From Hellea sp. (GTDB taxonomy: Bacteria > Pseudomonadota > Alphaproteobacteria > Caulobacterales > Maricaulaceae), in assembly GCA_020629135.1 (NCBI GenBank), contig JAHDDX010000004.1, positions 1-64,000 of the forward strand: a DNA stretch of 64,000 bases, read 5' to 3'. A program made the translations under genes and the position numbers. The notes below the pieces were generated by a model. The model saw only the letters and a list, made by a program, of their open reading frames with translations, was not told the origin of the DNA and did no database searches. How positions within the stretch are numbered: the stretch's first letter is position 1; the number at the start of each line of letters is the position of its first letter. Below, piece by piece: positions 46,049-54,250 of the stretch.

Positions 46049-47689
46049 ATGAAAAACTATATCTCCGCAGTATCTTTGCGCGCCCTCGCTTTATCTTCAA
46101 TTTTTGTTTTGGCTGCCTGTGGCGGTGGCGGCGGCGGATCGATCGTAGCACCCCCACCGACAACGGGTGGAGGCGGTGGATCAACCGGCCCGACCTGGAC
46201 CCAGGGAGTGTTCGAAGACGAAGGTCAGTTTAAAAACAGATGCGAAAGCCCGCGTAGCGGCTCCAGCCCTCATACAGGAAACGCCTATCCGGACATTGCG
46301 GGATCAACCTTGGAAGAAATGCATTGGCTGAGATCATGGAGTGATCGCACTTATCTATGGTATAATGAGATTACGGACCAAAATCCGGCCAATTTCTCTG
46401 ACCGTCTGGCCTATTTTGACGTTTTAAAAACCGAAGCGACGACCGCGTCAGGTGCGCCGCGCGATAAATTTCACTTTACAATTCCGACAGACGAATATGA
46501 GCAGTCCGTCAGCAGTGGGGCTTCGGCTGGATATGGCGCCCGGTTCCGCCTGATCGCCTCTTCCCCGCCCCGTGAAATCGTGGTTGCCTATAACGAACCC
46601 GGATCGCCAGCTGAGGCGGCCGGACTGGTTCGCGGATCTCAAATCCTCGAAATAGACGGCGAAGACGCGATAAATGGCAGCAATGTATCAGTTCTTAATG
46701 CCGGATTATTTCCAGACAGCGAAGGCGAAAGCCACACATTCGTTATTCGCGAACCCGGAAGCACAACTAATAAAACCATCACAATGACGTCCGAGGTGGT
46801 TACAACAGCCCCCGTCCGCGCAACTGACATTATTACCCGTCCCAACGGTGATCGAGTGGGTTATATGTTGTTTAATACGTTTGGCACGACGATAGCTGAA
46901 GATGCTTTGTTTGACGCTTTTACGAGCTTCAGTGCACAAGGGCTTGATGATCTGGTTTTAGATCTTCGCTATAATGGCGGCGGCTTTTTGGCCCTATCAT
47001 CCGAGCTAGCCTATATGGTTGCCGGCGCGACTGCGACAAACAACAAAACCTACGAAACGCTGGTATTTAACGATAAACACCCGACCACCAATCCAGTTAC
47101 CGGTGATCAGCTCAGCCCCACACCTTTCTACAACACGACGCTGGGGTTCACGACTACGCGCCCACAGGGGACCCCGCTTCCCACTCTAAATTTACCGAGA
47201 GTATTCGTATTGTCGACAGGGGGAACATGTTCGGCTAGCGAATCGTTTGTCAACGCTTTGATCGGAATTGACGTTGAGGTCATCCTCATAGGCGATACCA
47301 CATGTGGTAAGCCTTACGGCTTTTACGCTACAGATAATTGTGGCGAGACCTATTTTACTATTCAGTTCCGAGGCGAAAATGACAAAGGCTTTGGCGATTA
47401 TTCAGATGGGTTCTCGCCGAGCGATAGCTCGACTGTAGTGGGTGAATCAGTCACCGGTTGTTCCGTAGCGGACGATTTCTCGAAGCAGCTTGGAGATTCC
47501 ACCGAGGCCCTTCTCAGCACAGCGCTTTCCTATATTGATAACGGGTCCTGTCCGACGGTTACGACGAAGCCAATTGTTCAGTCTAAAATTCAGCTGGACA
47601 ATGAAGGACAATATTCTCTTCTGGATGATCCGCGCATTCGAAACCGCGAAATGTTGGACTCATCTAGAATCCTCAACCTGCCGCAATGA
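46049..47689 (+). CDS. S41 family lipoprotein peptidase
   Basis: The 546-residue product begins with a lipoprotein signal (FVLAACGG) and a Gly/Pro-rich linker, then a PDZ-like region (SPAEAAGLVRGSQILEIDG) and a C-terminal-processing peptidase core: DDLVLDLRYNGGGFL, the nucleophile block STGGTCSASESFVNAL and the lysine block GDTTCGKPYGF. It is probably anchored in the outer or inner membrane facing the periplasm and cleaves misfolded or specific substrates. The start at 46049 has a weak ribosome binding site. Its stop overlaps the next gene's ATG as ATGA, so the two are coupled. It is divergent from sucC. Confidence 0.9.
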   Translation: MKNYISAVSLRALALSSIFVLAACGGGGGGSIVAPPPTTGGGGGSTGPTWTQGVFEDEGQFKNRCESPRSGSSPHTGNAYPDIAGSTLEEMHWLRSWSDRTYLWYNEITDQNPANFSDRLAYFDVLKTEATTASGAPRDKFHFTIPTDEYEQSVSSGASAGYGARFRLIASSPPREIVVAYNEPGSPAEAAGLVRGSQILEIDGEDAINGSNVSVLNAGLFPDSEGESHTFVIREPGSTTNKTITMTSEVVTTAPVRATDIITRPNGDRVGYMLFNTFGTTIAEDALFDAFTSFSAQGLDDLVLDLRYNGGGFLALSSELAYMVAGATATNNKTYETLVFNDKHPTTNPVTGDQLSPTPFYNTTLGFTTTRPQGTPLPTLNLPRVFVLSTGGTCSASESFVNALIGIDVEVILIGDTTCGKPYGFYATDNCGETYFTIQFRGENDKGFGDYSDGFSPSDSSTVVGESVTGCSVADDFSKQLGDSTEALLSTALSYIDNGSCPTVTTKPIVQSKIQLDNEGQYSLLDDPRIRNREMLDSSRILNLPQ

Positions 47690-48063
47690 TAAAACCTATT
47701 GCCTTATCATTGGGGCTTTGCGTCGTAATGGCCGGCTGTGCGTCAATTAATTTAGAAACGGCGAAAGACGCTGTTTTGACACAAACATCTGACGAGTCGC
47801 GAGCCGAGATCACATCTGCTATTTCGGATGCCTTAGGCGGGCGCAAAGTGACGATTGCACCGGACACTTTTACCGAACAAAGTTCTGTGAGCATTGTACA
47901 ACGCGATATGATCGGGCCGGACGGAAATCCTGTTCTTGGGCGACGTTATGACAGGCCGGACCATTTTTATCTCAAAAAGTCAGGTGCCTCCTGCATTCTC
48001 GTTCATCCATCTGGTCGTGAATTCACGGTTTTAGAGACGGTTCATTGCAAACCATTGGGTTGA
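47686..48063 (+). CDS. small lipoprotein coupled to the S41 peptidase
   Basis: The 125-residue product has a lipobox (LCVVMAGCAS) and a short, strand-rich mature part (RKVTIAPDTFTEQSSVSIVQR, FYLKKSGASCILVHPSGRE). I recognise no family. It begins within the stop of the S41 protease gene (ATGA), so the products are probably made together and may work together. It ends directly against the stop of the convergent DUF2306 gene. Confidence 0.8.
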   Translation: MIKPIALSLGLCVVMAGCASINLETAKDAVLTQTSDESRAEITSAISDALGGRKVTIAPDTFTEQSSVSIVQRDMIGPDGNPVLGRRYDRPDHFYLKKSGASCILVHPSGREFTVLETVHCKPLG

Positions 48064-48459
48064 TTAATTCCCAAAAACGACGTGCCACATCAGGCGTCCA
48101 GGCAGGAAGGATATAAAGCCCGGAATAAGGAGAGCTCCAAAGAACAGGCCCCGCACTGCCTTCTCATGCTTTTTAATGTTCCCTTGGCGCAGATGATGAA
48201 AAAGCTCCCAGATGGCGTAGAATGTCACAGGAACAAAAAGGTGGATCCAGCTAAAATTGTCCCCATTCAAGCCTTTGATAAACAGGGCACTGATCGCGGT
48301 AACAGCCATAAAAACGACAAAAATTCGACCGATCAATTTATGACTGGCTGTCCCCTTTTTACGCACCCACATCACGATGCCTAAGCCAAGCGCAGTAAAT
48401 GCTGCCAATGTGTGAATAATGATGGCCGGTTTGGCCGTTAAAAACAAATCTATGTTCAT
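48064..48459 (-). CDS. DUF2306-like membrane protein
   Basis: The 131-residue product has four hydrophobic helices (IIHTLAAFTALGLGIVMWV, IFVVFMAVTAISALFI, FVPVTFYAIWELFHHL, GLFFGALLIPGFISFL) and conserved-looking His and Lys in HKLIGRIFVVF. It resembles the DUF2306 predicted membrane family; function unknown. GAGGTG precedes the ATG. It is divergent from a LytTR regulator gene 160 bases away, which makes it the first candidate target of that regulator. Confidence 0.82.
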   Translation of the reverse strand: MNIDLFLTAKPAIIIHTLAAFTALGLGIVMWVRKKGTASHKLIGRIFVVFMAVTAISALFIKGLNGDNFSWIHLFVPVTFYAIWELFHHLRQGNIKKHEKAVRGLFFGALLIPGFISFLPGRLMWHVVFGN

Positions 48460-48547
48460 GATTTCACCTCAAATTAAATGAATTGAAATCACAATGATCC
48501 TTGCTTTTGGGTTGAAAAGCCGAACTACGCCAATCCTCATTTTTTTT

Positions 48548-48587
48548 GCGTGAATTGCAGGCAATGCCGTTTACGAAGCGTGAAATG
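48548..48587. promoter_or_regulatory. direct repeats in the LytTR / DUF2306 promoter region
   Basis: GCGTGAATTG (48548-48557) and GCGTGAAATG (48578-48587) are direct repeats 30 bases apart, about three helical turns, placed 33 bases before the regulator start. LytTR domains bind pairs of direct repeats, so this is a plausible operator. Confidence 0.4.
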
Positions 48588-48619
48588 TCGCCTTTGCAGT
48601 TGATCTGCGTCAAAGATTT

Positions 48620-49363
48620 TTGAATGATGTCAGCGTGATCGAGAAATTAAAATCCTATTCGGGCGTCTTGACCTCCTTCCTTGGCACCTGTGCCGTAGCC
48701 GGTACAATATTGGCCATTATGGCCCCATATGGGACCCATCAATCTCCATTTAGCGTCAGGCTGCTTTTCTGGATTGGCCTTTGCATGGCTGGTGGAATGG
48801 GCGCCATGATTGGCAATCATTTCATTTCAAAAACTCAATTCTCACACAAACCATGGGTTCTGGTCTTCGCACAATCCATCGGAGCCACAACCATTGTTTT
48901 CCTATGTTTCTTGGGACTGCGAGTGATCACGACCGGATGGCCAGGTTCAGAGTTTTATTATACAATACCTTTTTTCATCTGGATCATAAGCCTAGTCATC
49001 AGCGGCGTCAGCGTGCTGGCCAATCGACCCTCACAATCATCAAATGACAGGCCCGATATTTTTGAACGGATCAAACCGGGTTTAAGATCAGCCGATATTT
49101 ATGCTCTGTCCGCCGAAGATCACTATGTCCGTGTGATTACTTCGGCCGGAGATGACTTGATACTTATGCGGCTCAGCGACGCGATCAAAGAGACCGCGCC
49201 TTTGATCGGCCTGCAGGTGCACCGGTCATGGTGGGTCGCGGAAAAAGGGGTTAAGTCCGTTTCGCGAGCAGACGGAAAAATGACGATTACCTTAAACAAT
49301 GACAGTGTGGTTCCTGTCAGTCGCGCCAATCAGAAAATCGTTCGTGATGCGAGTTGGGCTTAG
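48620..49363 (+). CDS. membrane-bound LytTR-type regulator
   Basis: The 247 residues hold four hydrophobic helices (about residues 16-34, 45-66, 80-105, 115-137), then a LytTR DNA-binding domain: ADIYALSAEDHYVRVITSAG, LILMRLSDAIKETAPLIG, and VHRSWWVAEKGVKSVSR. LytTR is usually fused to a receiver; here it is fused to a membrane sensor region, so the protein probably senses and binds DNA directly. Start is TTG 48620 after AAAGA, with GTG 48635 possible. Its end overlaps the GNAT gene by four bases. The ligand is unknown. Confidence 0.87.
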   Translation: MNDVSVIEKLKSYSGVLTSFLGTCAVAGTILAIMAPYGTHQSPFSVRLLFWIGLCMAGGMGAMIGNHFISKTQFSHKPWVLVFAQSIGATTIVFLCFLGLRVITTGWPGSEFYYTIPFFIWIISLVISGVSVLANRPSQSSNDRPDIFERIKPGLRSADIYALSAEDHYVRVITSAGDDLILMRLSDAIKETAPLIGLQVHRSWWVAEKGVKSVSRADGKMTITLNNDSVVPVSRANQKIVRDASWA

Positions 49364-49878
49364 GGTCGTTCCTGTCCATAGGCCCAGCAATTCACCTCAC
49401 CAAATGGCGGCAAATCATTGACGTGATATAACCGTTTCGATCCGATGGCTTCCGCCGTTTTGATACTGGCAATGTTTTCTTCGGCAATTACGTGAATAAC
49501 CCGTTCCCAGCCAAGCTCATTAAACGCATAGTCAACGCAGGCGGCGCCAGCCTCTTTGGCTATGCCTTTACGGGTATGCGCCGGATGAACGGTCCAACCA
49601 ATTTCCGGCTCGGGCCAGCCTTCAGGCGCCCAATGTCCAATACGACCGACCCAGCTACCCGATGACTTCTCGATAACCGAGTAAAAGGTATATCCGCGAA
49701 TGTGAAAATGACCGATCATAGATGCCATTTGCCGCCAGCATCCGGCCCGGTCCAAAACCTGACCGCCGATAAACCGCACAGTGTCAGCGTCGGACATCAT
49801 TTCTGTCCAAGGCTCAATATCCGCTTCCATATCGATATGGCGTAAAATCAATCGTTCCGTTTCAAAGACTATGGTCAC
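49360..49878 (-). CDS. GNAT acetyltransferase, RimJ/RimL type
   Basis: The 172-residue product has the N-terminal ETERLILRHIDMEADIEPW, the acetyl-CoA site HPAHTRKGIAKEAGAACVDYA, and the C-terminal IKTAEAIGSKRLYHV of the GNAT RimJ/RimL group. It uses acetyl-CoA to modify an amine; the substrate is not evident. Start is GTG 49878 with GAGG six bases upstream. It is the last gene of the gapR operon. Confidence 0.9.
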   Translation of the reverse strand: MTIVFETERLILRHIDMEADIEPWTEMMSDADTVRFIGGQVLDRAGCWRQMASMIGHFHIRGYTFYSVIEKSSGSWVGRIGHWAPEGWPEPEIGWTVHPAHTRKGIAKEAGAACVDYAFNELGWERVIHVIAEENIASIKTAEAIGSKRLYHVNDLPPFGEVNCWAYGQERP

Positions 49879-49887
49879 AAAAGGCCT

Positions 49888-50394
49888 CTATTTTACAAGC
49901 CGTAAAAACGGCTTCGCTGATTTTGGCGTATCGGGCTGATATTCAGGCAAGAAAACGTTTTCAGATTCCGTCTCTACCATATCATCTTCTAAATGTCTGA
50001 CACGCGGCTTAAATTTGGGCTTGGCCTTGGATTTAAAACCACCTTTCGATCTGAATGTCGACTTTTCGTCTTGGCCTTTGGCTTTTTTCTTTAAGGCCGA
50101 AACGACACGCTTTTGAGCAAAAGACAAGGCGTCCGCCGGACGTCCTTTCTGAGGATCTTGGAACGCTGACCCAAATTTATCCAACCGCTCCGCAACGCTC
50201 TCTGAAAACTCGTCTTCCCAGTCAGTCAGTTTCCCGGAAGCCTCCAATTGTTGACGAAGACGTTCAATTTTGCGCACTGCATTGCGCGCAGAGCGCGCTT
50301 TCAGCTTTGCAAATCGCTCACGTTCGCGCTGTTCAAGGCGATCATGCTCAGCTTGCGTGGCCTGCCATTCCTGTTTGTCAAAATCTGTACTCAC
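49888..50394 (-). CDS. basic coiled-coil protein of unknown function
   Basis: The 168-residue product has a charged coiled coil of about 60 residues (DRLEQRERERFAKLKARSAR), a short middle segment, a Lys/Arg-rich region (RSKGGFKSKAKPKFKPR) and an acidic C-terminus. No family is known to me. Start is GTG 50394. The gap to the GNAT gene is nine bases and to gapR 24 bases, so the three form one leftward operon. The basic stretch is consistent with nucleic acid binding. Confidence 0.75.
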   Translation of the reverse strand: MSTDFDKQEWQATQAEHDRLEQRERERFAKLKARSARNAVRKIERLRQQLEASGKLTDWEDEFSESVAERLDKFGSAFQDPQKGRPADALSFAQKRVVSALKKKAKGQDEKSTFRSKGGFKSKAKPKFKPRVRHLEDDMVETESENVFLPEYQPDTPKSAKPFLRLVK

Positions 50395-50418
50395 GCACCG
50401 AACATAACAGGAACAAAC

Positions 50419-50670
50419 TTATTCGTCTAGAGCCCCCATATAAAGATCGAGCATGGCTTCCTGTTCTTCACGTTCATGGGCCTCAACCTTTCTTAGGCTG
50501 ATGACTTTGCGGAGCGTTTTCGTGTCAAACCCGAATGATTTGGCCTCAGCGTAAACTTCCCGGATGTCAGCAGCCAGCTCAGCCTTTTCGGCTTCAAGGC
50601 GCTCAATCCGAGCAATTGTTTGCTTAAGCTTTTCGCGGGTCGCCTGCCCCATTGAGTCAACAGTATCCAT
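50419..50670 (-). CDS. gapR: nucleoid-associated protein GapR (DUF2312)
   Basis: The 83-residue protein belongs to DUF2312, which in Caulobacter is GapR, a protein that clamps overtwisted DNA ahead of replication and transcription. The signature coiled coil [18 protein letters not shown] and [25 protein letters not shown] and DLYMGALDE are all present, and the length is right. AAAGG is eight bases before the ATG. It is first of a three-gene operon. Confidence 0.92.
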   Translation of the reverse strand: MDTVDSMGQATREKLKQTIARIERLEAEKAELAADIREVYAEAKSFGFDTKTLRKVISLRKVEAHEREEQEAMLDLYMGALDE

Positions 50671-50811
50671 GTTTAGACCTTTCGAATCTATAATCGCCGC
50701 GTTGTCTTAGAGATATGTCATTTCATTCTCAATGGCGTGCATGCAGAAATTCTAGATTGTTGTGGATTGAATTATGCAGTAGCCAAGATCTGTTAAAAAC
50801 GGGATTTTCTT

Positions 50812-51975
50812 ATGAACAAGCTTAAGCGAAAGATTGGGTTTTTAGGTCTTGGTATCCTCATTTTTGCTGGCTTATATGTTTACGGCGTTTTTGTGCCGGG
50901 CACCGACAAATCTATGAACGTTGTTACAGCCCACAATCCTTATAAAATTGCCGAAAGCACCCGCAAATTTCATGATAGTTTGACCATTGCCGATTTGCAC
51001 GGCGACACTTTGATGTGGCGACGAAATCCGGAAAAGCGCCATTCCAGAGGCCATATTGATCTTCCGAGACTACGTGAAGGCGGCGTAAATATTCAGGTCT
51101 TTAGTACGGTGACCAAAGCGCCTCGCGGACTTAATTTCGACGGCAATTCAGCGGAAGCCCCGGATAATATTACCCCGGTGGCTGTGTTGCAGTTTTGGCC
51201 GATCAAGACCTGGAATTCTATTTTCGAACGGGCTGTCTTTCAGGCTCGCCGATTACAAAAACTAGAAGCCAATCCCGATAATAAATTGGTCATAGCCCGG
51301 AACCGGGGTGACATGGATCAACCAGAGGGCACAATTATTGGTCTGTTACTGACTGAAGGTTCTCATCCGCTCGAAGGCAAAATTGAAAATATCGACCATC
51401 TGTTTGACGAGGGTTATCGCATGATGGGGCTTCAGCATTTCTTTGACAATGAACTAGGCGGCTCTCTTCACGGCGTAAAGAAAGCCGGACTGACCGAGTT
51501 TGGGCGCGACGCGGTCCGGCATATGTGGGAAAAAGACATTATCATTGATGTGGCCCATTCATCCCAAAAAACCGTCAAGGACGTCCTCGCCATGTCTGAT
51601 CGGCCGGTGGTTATTTCTCATGGCGGACTGGCCAGCCATTGCCCCAAAACAGCCAATCGCAATTTACCGGATGACATGTTGCGCGAAATCGCCCGGCGGG
51701 GCGGCCTCATTGGAATCGGTTATTTTTCTGGCGCTATTTGCGATATTTCGCCTGCAGGAATTGCTGACACGATAATTGCTGCCGTAAATCTCATGGGCGA
51801 AGATGCCGTTGCTTTAGGGTCTGATTTTGACGGTACGGTTACAACCTCACTGGATACGTCTGAACTCGCCGCAATTACGCAGGCCCTGACCGATCACGGC
51901 GTTAGCCAGAAAACGATCCGAAAAGTCATGGGCGAAAATGTTCAAAATTTCTTGAAACAAAATCTTCCAGAATAA
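50812..51975 (+). CDS. membrane dipeptidase, M19 family
   Basis: The 387-residue enzyme has an N-terminal anchor (IGFLGLGILIFAGLYVYGVF) and the M19 zinc peptidase core: IADLHGDTLMWRR with the HxD pair, LLLTEGSHPLEG with the bridging Glu, IIDVAHSSQ and VVISHGGLASH with the two later His, and ALGSDFDGTV with the Asp. It cleaves dipeptides, possibly D-amino-acid-containing or beta-lactam-like. GGGA precedes the ATG. A leftward terminator lies just past its end, so its own terminator is uncertain. Confidence 0.94.
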   Translation: MNKLKRKIGFLGLGILIFAGLYVYGVFVPGTDKSMNVVTAHNPYKIAESTRKFHDSLTIADLHGDTLMWRRNPEKRHSRGHIDLPRLREGGVNIQVFSTVTKAPRGLNFDGNSAEAPDNITPVAVLQFWPIKTWNSIFERAVFQARRLQKLEANPDNKLVIARNRGDMDQPEGTIIGLLLTEGSHPLEGKIENIDHLFDEGYRMMGLQHFFDNELGGSLHGVKKAGLTEFGRDAVRHMWEKDIIIDVAHSSQKTVKDVLAMSDRPVVISHGGLASHCPKTANRNLPDDMLREIARRGGLIGIGYFSGAICDISPAGIADTIIAAVNLMGEDAVALGSDFDGTVTTSLDTSELAAITQALTDHGVSQKTIRKVMGENVQNFLKQNLPE

Positions 51976-51987
51976 TTGAGTTTGGAC

Positions 51988-52024
51988 AAAAAAAATCGGT
52001 CGCGAAAACGACCAACGCGACCGA
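51988..52024 (-). terminator. leftward intrinsic terminator without an annotated gene
   Basis: A perfect 9-bp stem TCGGTCGCG (51996-52004) and CGCGACCGA (52016-52024) with an 11-base loop is followed, on the minus strand only, by eight T (51995-51988). There is no leftward gene upstream of it, so it points to an unannotated leftward RNA from the next 250 bases, or to a barrier protecting the dipeptidase gene. Confidence 0.8.
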
Positions 52025-52282
52025 CTTAACTACCCATTTAAATCACGATGCGCCCCGCTCGTGAATCTGTGCGAAAATGGGGTAGATGCGCCCCGAGGGA
52101 TTAAGAGGAGAATAAGCCTTCGCACTCAGCTCTCTCTCCGTACGATTCTCTCTCGTAATGATTACGTTTTAGGTGACAGCGCTCAGTTTGAGGAGTTGCA
52201 ACAAACACCGCCAACGTGCGCGTACAGTTGCATTTAGTTGCATTTGGTTGCACGGGTAAGTTTTCTATGTTAGGCGATTTTC
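52025..52282. other. structured gene-free region upstream of the HTH gene
   Basis: No coding frame is convincing here. Structures include TCACGA-TCGTGA around a TGCGCCCCGC loop (52044-52062), the direct repeat GATGCGCCCCG (52047-52057 and 52085-52095), a CTCTCTC repeat pair near 52131-52155, and the palindrome CGTAAT-G-ATTACG (52154-52166). It holds the HTH promoter and may hold a leftward small RNA. Confidence 0.6.
52195..52252. promoter_or_regulatory. GTTGCA iterons upstream of the HTH gene
   Basis: GTTGCA occurs at 52227, 52237 and 52247, exactly one helical turn apart, plus a palindromic GTTGCAAC at 52195. Such phased repeats next to an HTH regulator are most simply its own operator. Confidence 0.55.
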
Positions 52283-53164
52283 ATGGAAGTGGACAATTTC
52301 GCCGAGAAATTACAGCTTGTTTTAAAAGTTATGGTGCTCAGCCGAACCGGCTTGGCGTCCAAGTTAAACGTGGATAAATCTCTGGTCGGACGCTGGGTTT
52401 CCGGGGCCGTTCGCCCTTCTGAACACAATCTGGCCAAACTCACGCGGTTTATCGCTGAAAATGTACCCGGTTTTACCTTATTGGACTGGGATCGCGACCT
52501 CGAAAATCTGCAAAAACGCCTTGGTGTGGCGCGTAAAAAACCTGAAGGCGGCGCGGTCGTGCCCGAAATCGGCTCTCTGTTGCCTCATGGCATTATTCAA
52601 GAAGCCAAAGGTACAATGCGTAAACGCGGCAAAGCCTATACGGGGCTTTGGAAATCCACTCGGGCTTCCTATGATCTCCCGGGTCGATTTATCCATGACA
52701 TATGCCTGACCCAACAAAGAGATGACGGTATGTTACGGTTCCGATTGGGGGTCGAAGGCGTCCGTTATGAGGGCTGGTCGCTTTTGATGCAAAATCAGCT
52801 ATTTTCGGTCGCCTGGGACTTGGAATCTTCGGCTATGTTATTTTCAATTTTCAACGGTGTTGCCCGACATCGTCCTGAGGTTATCGATGGAATCAATCTC
52901 GCAACCCTGATGGATGCGGGCGGATCCCCTGTTGCTTCAGCCTGTATCCTAACCCGCATTGGCGATCCAACCGGCGACGAAGATCAAGATACGGCAATGT
53001 TTGAACAAGCAATTGCCAATCTCAACCCGCTGGCACCGGAAGGGTCAGTTTCTGCTGATATTGCCGAACACCTTCAACGCGACGTGTCAGATGGGCCGGC
53101 AGGCATTATGCGTCTTTTATTCAGCCGTTCTTTTGCCCGCGGCGCCCGATTGGGGGACAAATAA
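52283..53164 (+). CDS. HTH transcription regulator with C-terminal sensor-like domain
   Basis: The 293 residues begin with an XRE-like helix-turn-helix (RTGLASKLNVDKSLVGRWVS, then GAVRPSEHNLAKLTRFI) and continue with about 200 residues of mixed strands and helices (MLRFRLGVEGVRYEGWSLLM, MLFSIFNGVARHRPEVIDG) with the look of a ligand-binding domain, which I do not recognise. AGGCG is eight bases before the ATG. GTTGCA iterons are upstream. It is convergent with the TPR gene, with three bases between their stops. Confidence 0.83.
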   Translation: MEVDNFAEKLQLVLKVMVLSRTGLASKLNVDKSLVGRWVSGAVRPSEHNLAKLTRFIAENVPGFTLLDWDRDLENLQKRLGVARKKPEGGAVVPEIGSLLPHGIIQEAKGTMRKRGKAYTGLWKSTRASYDLPGRFIHDICLTQQRDDGMLRFRLGVEGVRYEGWSLLMQNQLFSVAWDLESSAMLFSIFNGVARHRPEVIDGINLATLMDAGGSPVASACILTRIGDPTGDEDQDTAMFEQAIANLNPLAPEGSVSADIAEHLQRDVSDGPAGIMRLLFSRSFARGARLGDK

Positions 53165-53167
53165 GTC

Positions 53168-53884
53168 CTACAAAACGTCACCGTTCAGCTCGCTCTCCAG
53201 AAACAATAAGCGTGTTTTTAGAGCTTCGAGTTCCGGATAAAGTTTCGAGGCTTCCTGATAGGCCTCATAGGCGGCTTCGCGCCGACCCAGCTTTTCCATA
53301 ATATTACCCAGTGTCCAAAGCGCGTAAAAATGCCGGGGCTCCAGAATCAAAGCCTGTTTGACTTCGTGATAGGCGCGGTTCAATTCGTCCTGGGCATAGG
53401 CCAAACGCGCTGAACGGGCCCACCCTTCCGCATAATCCGGAGACAGATTTGTCACATGATCATACATACGCCGGGCCAGATCAATATCCGCCTTTTTTTC
53501 AGCCGCCGTCCCGCGACGCAAAATCATATTAACACTGGCTGATCCTGAATCGAGCCAGATCGCCCAGATTTCTTCGGCAACCAGATCCGCCTTTTCAGCA
53601 TCAGTTTCATCTTTTAACCGCTCAAAAAGGCGGTTTAACTTGGCGGTGCGTTCCGCCTCGGGCGTAAGACGGGAATAGTCAGGTTCAGGATCTATGACAT
53701 CGGGTAGAACCGTGAAGTCGTCGTCATCTTCCGGCGTTGAACTTTCATCACCTTCGGTTTCAGGGACCGGTTCGACCGGCAATTCTTCAGGCGTAATGTC
53801 AGGAAGGGTTTCAGGCTCGACCGTTTGCGCCGTAGCGCTGACAGCCAAGAACAAAGCAAAAAATGTGATAATTGCGCGTATCAT
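53168..53884 (-). CDS. exported TPR protein
   Basis: The 238-residue product (start 53884) has a signal peptide (MIRAIITFFALFLAVSATAQ), an acidic Pro/Glu-rich stretch of about 50 residues, then TPR-like helix pairs (LARRMYDHVTNLSPDYAEGW, ALILEPRHFYALWTLGNIME, YEAYQEASKLYPEL). TPRs bind other proteins, here probably in the periplasm. A longer frame to 53959 exists but lacks a signal. It lies next to rpmJ in the same direction, 83 bases downstream. Confidence 0.85.
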   Translation of the reverse strand: MIRAIITFFALFLAVSATAQTVEPETLPDITPEELPVEPVPETEGDESSTPEDDDDFTVLPDVIDPEPDYSRLTPEAERTAKLNRLFERLKDETDAEKADLVAEEIWAIWLDSGSASVNMILRRGTAAEKKADIDLARRMYDHVTNLSPDYAEGWARSARLAYAQDELNRAYHEVKQALILEPRHFYALWTLGNIMEKLGRREAAYEAYQEASKLYPELEALKTRLLFLESELNGDVL

Positions 53885-53967
53885 ATTGCCAGATACACTG
53901 ACGCCCCCGACCATATTTGGCAAGAGGCGTTCACAGATCATAGGCCCGCGAACGGGCAAATATCAAC

Positions 53968-54093
53968 TTAACCCTGACGGGCCTTAAACCGTGGATCGGT
54001 TTTGTTGATAACATAAAGACGACCTTTGCGACGAACAACTTGACAGTCGCGGTGACGGTTTTTCAAAGATTTTAAAGAGCTGCGGACTTTCAT
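53968..54093 (-). CDS. rpmJ: 50S ribosomal protein L36, zinc-free type
   Basis: The 41-codon frame codes [20 protein letters not shown] and then [21 protein letters not shown], matching L36 of alphaproteobacteria. Only one cysteine is present, so it belongs to the form lacking the Cys3-His zinc ribbon. It is the smallest ribosomal protein of the large subunit. A purine site AAGG lies close before the ATG. Confidence 0.95.
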   Translation of the reverse strand: MKVRSSLKSLKNRHRDCQVVRRKGRLYVINKTDPRFKARQG

Positions 54094-54250
54094 GACCTTG
54101 GCTTTCTTAACTGGGTAAATTCGAAGTGCGCCGTTTATAGGGGGGATTCGAGAAAGTCAATGCCTTTTCACGGTCCTATTTAGCCCTGAATTTGACCTCT
54201 TTCTGCGTTTATATCTGGTCAGACTCAACCCCTCTTGTTAGATTCCGCCC

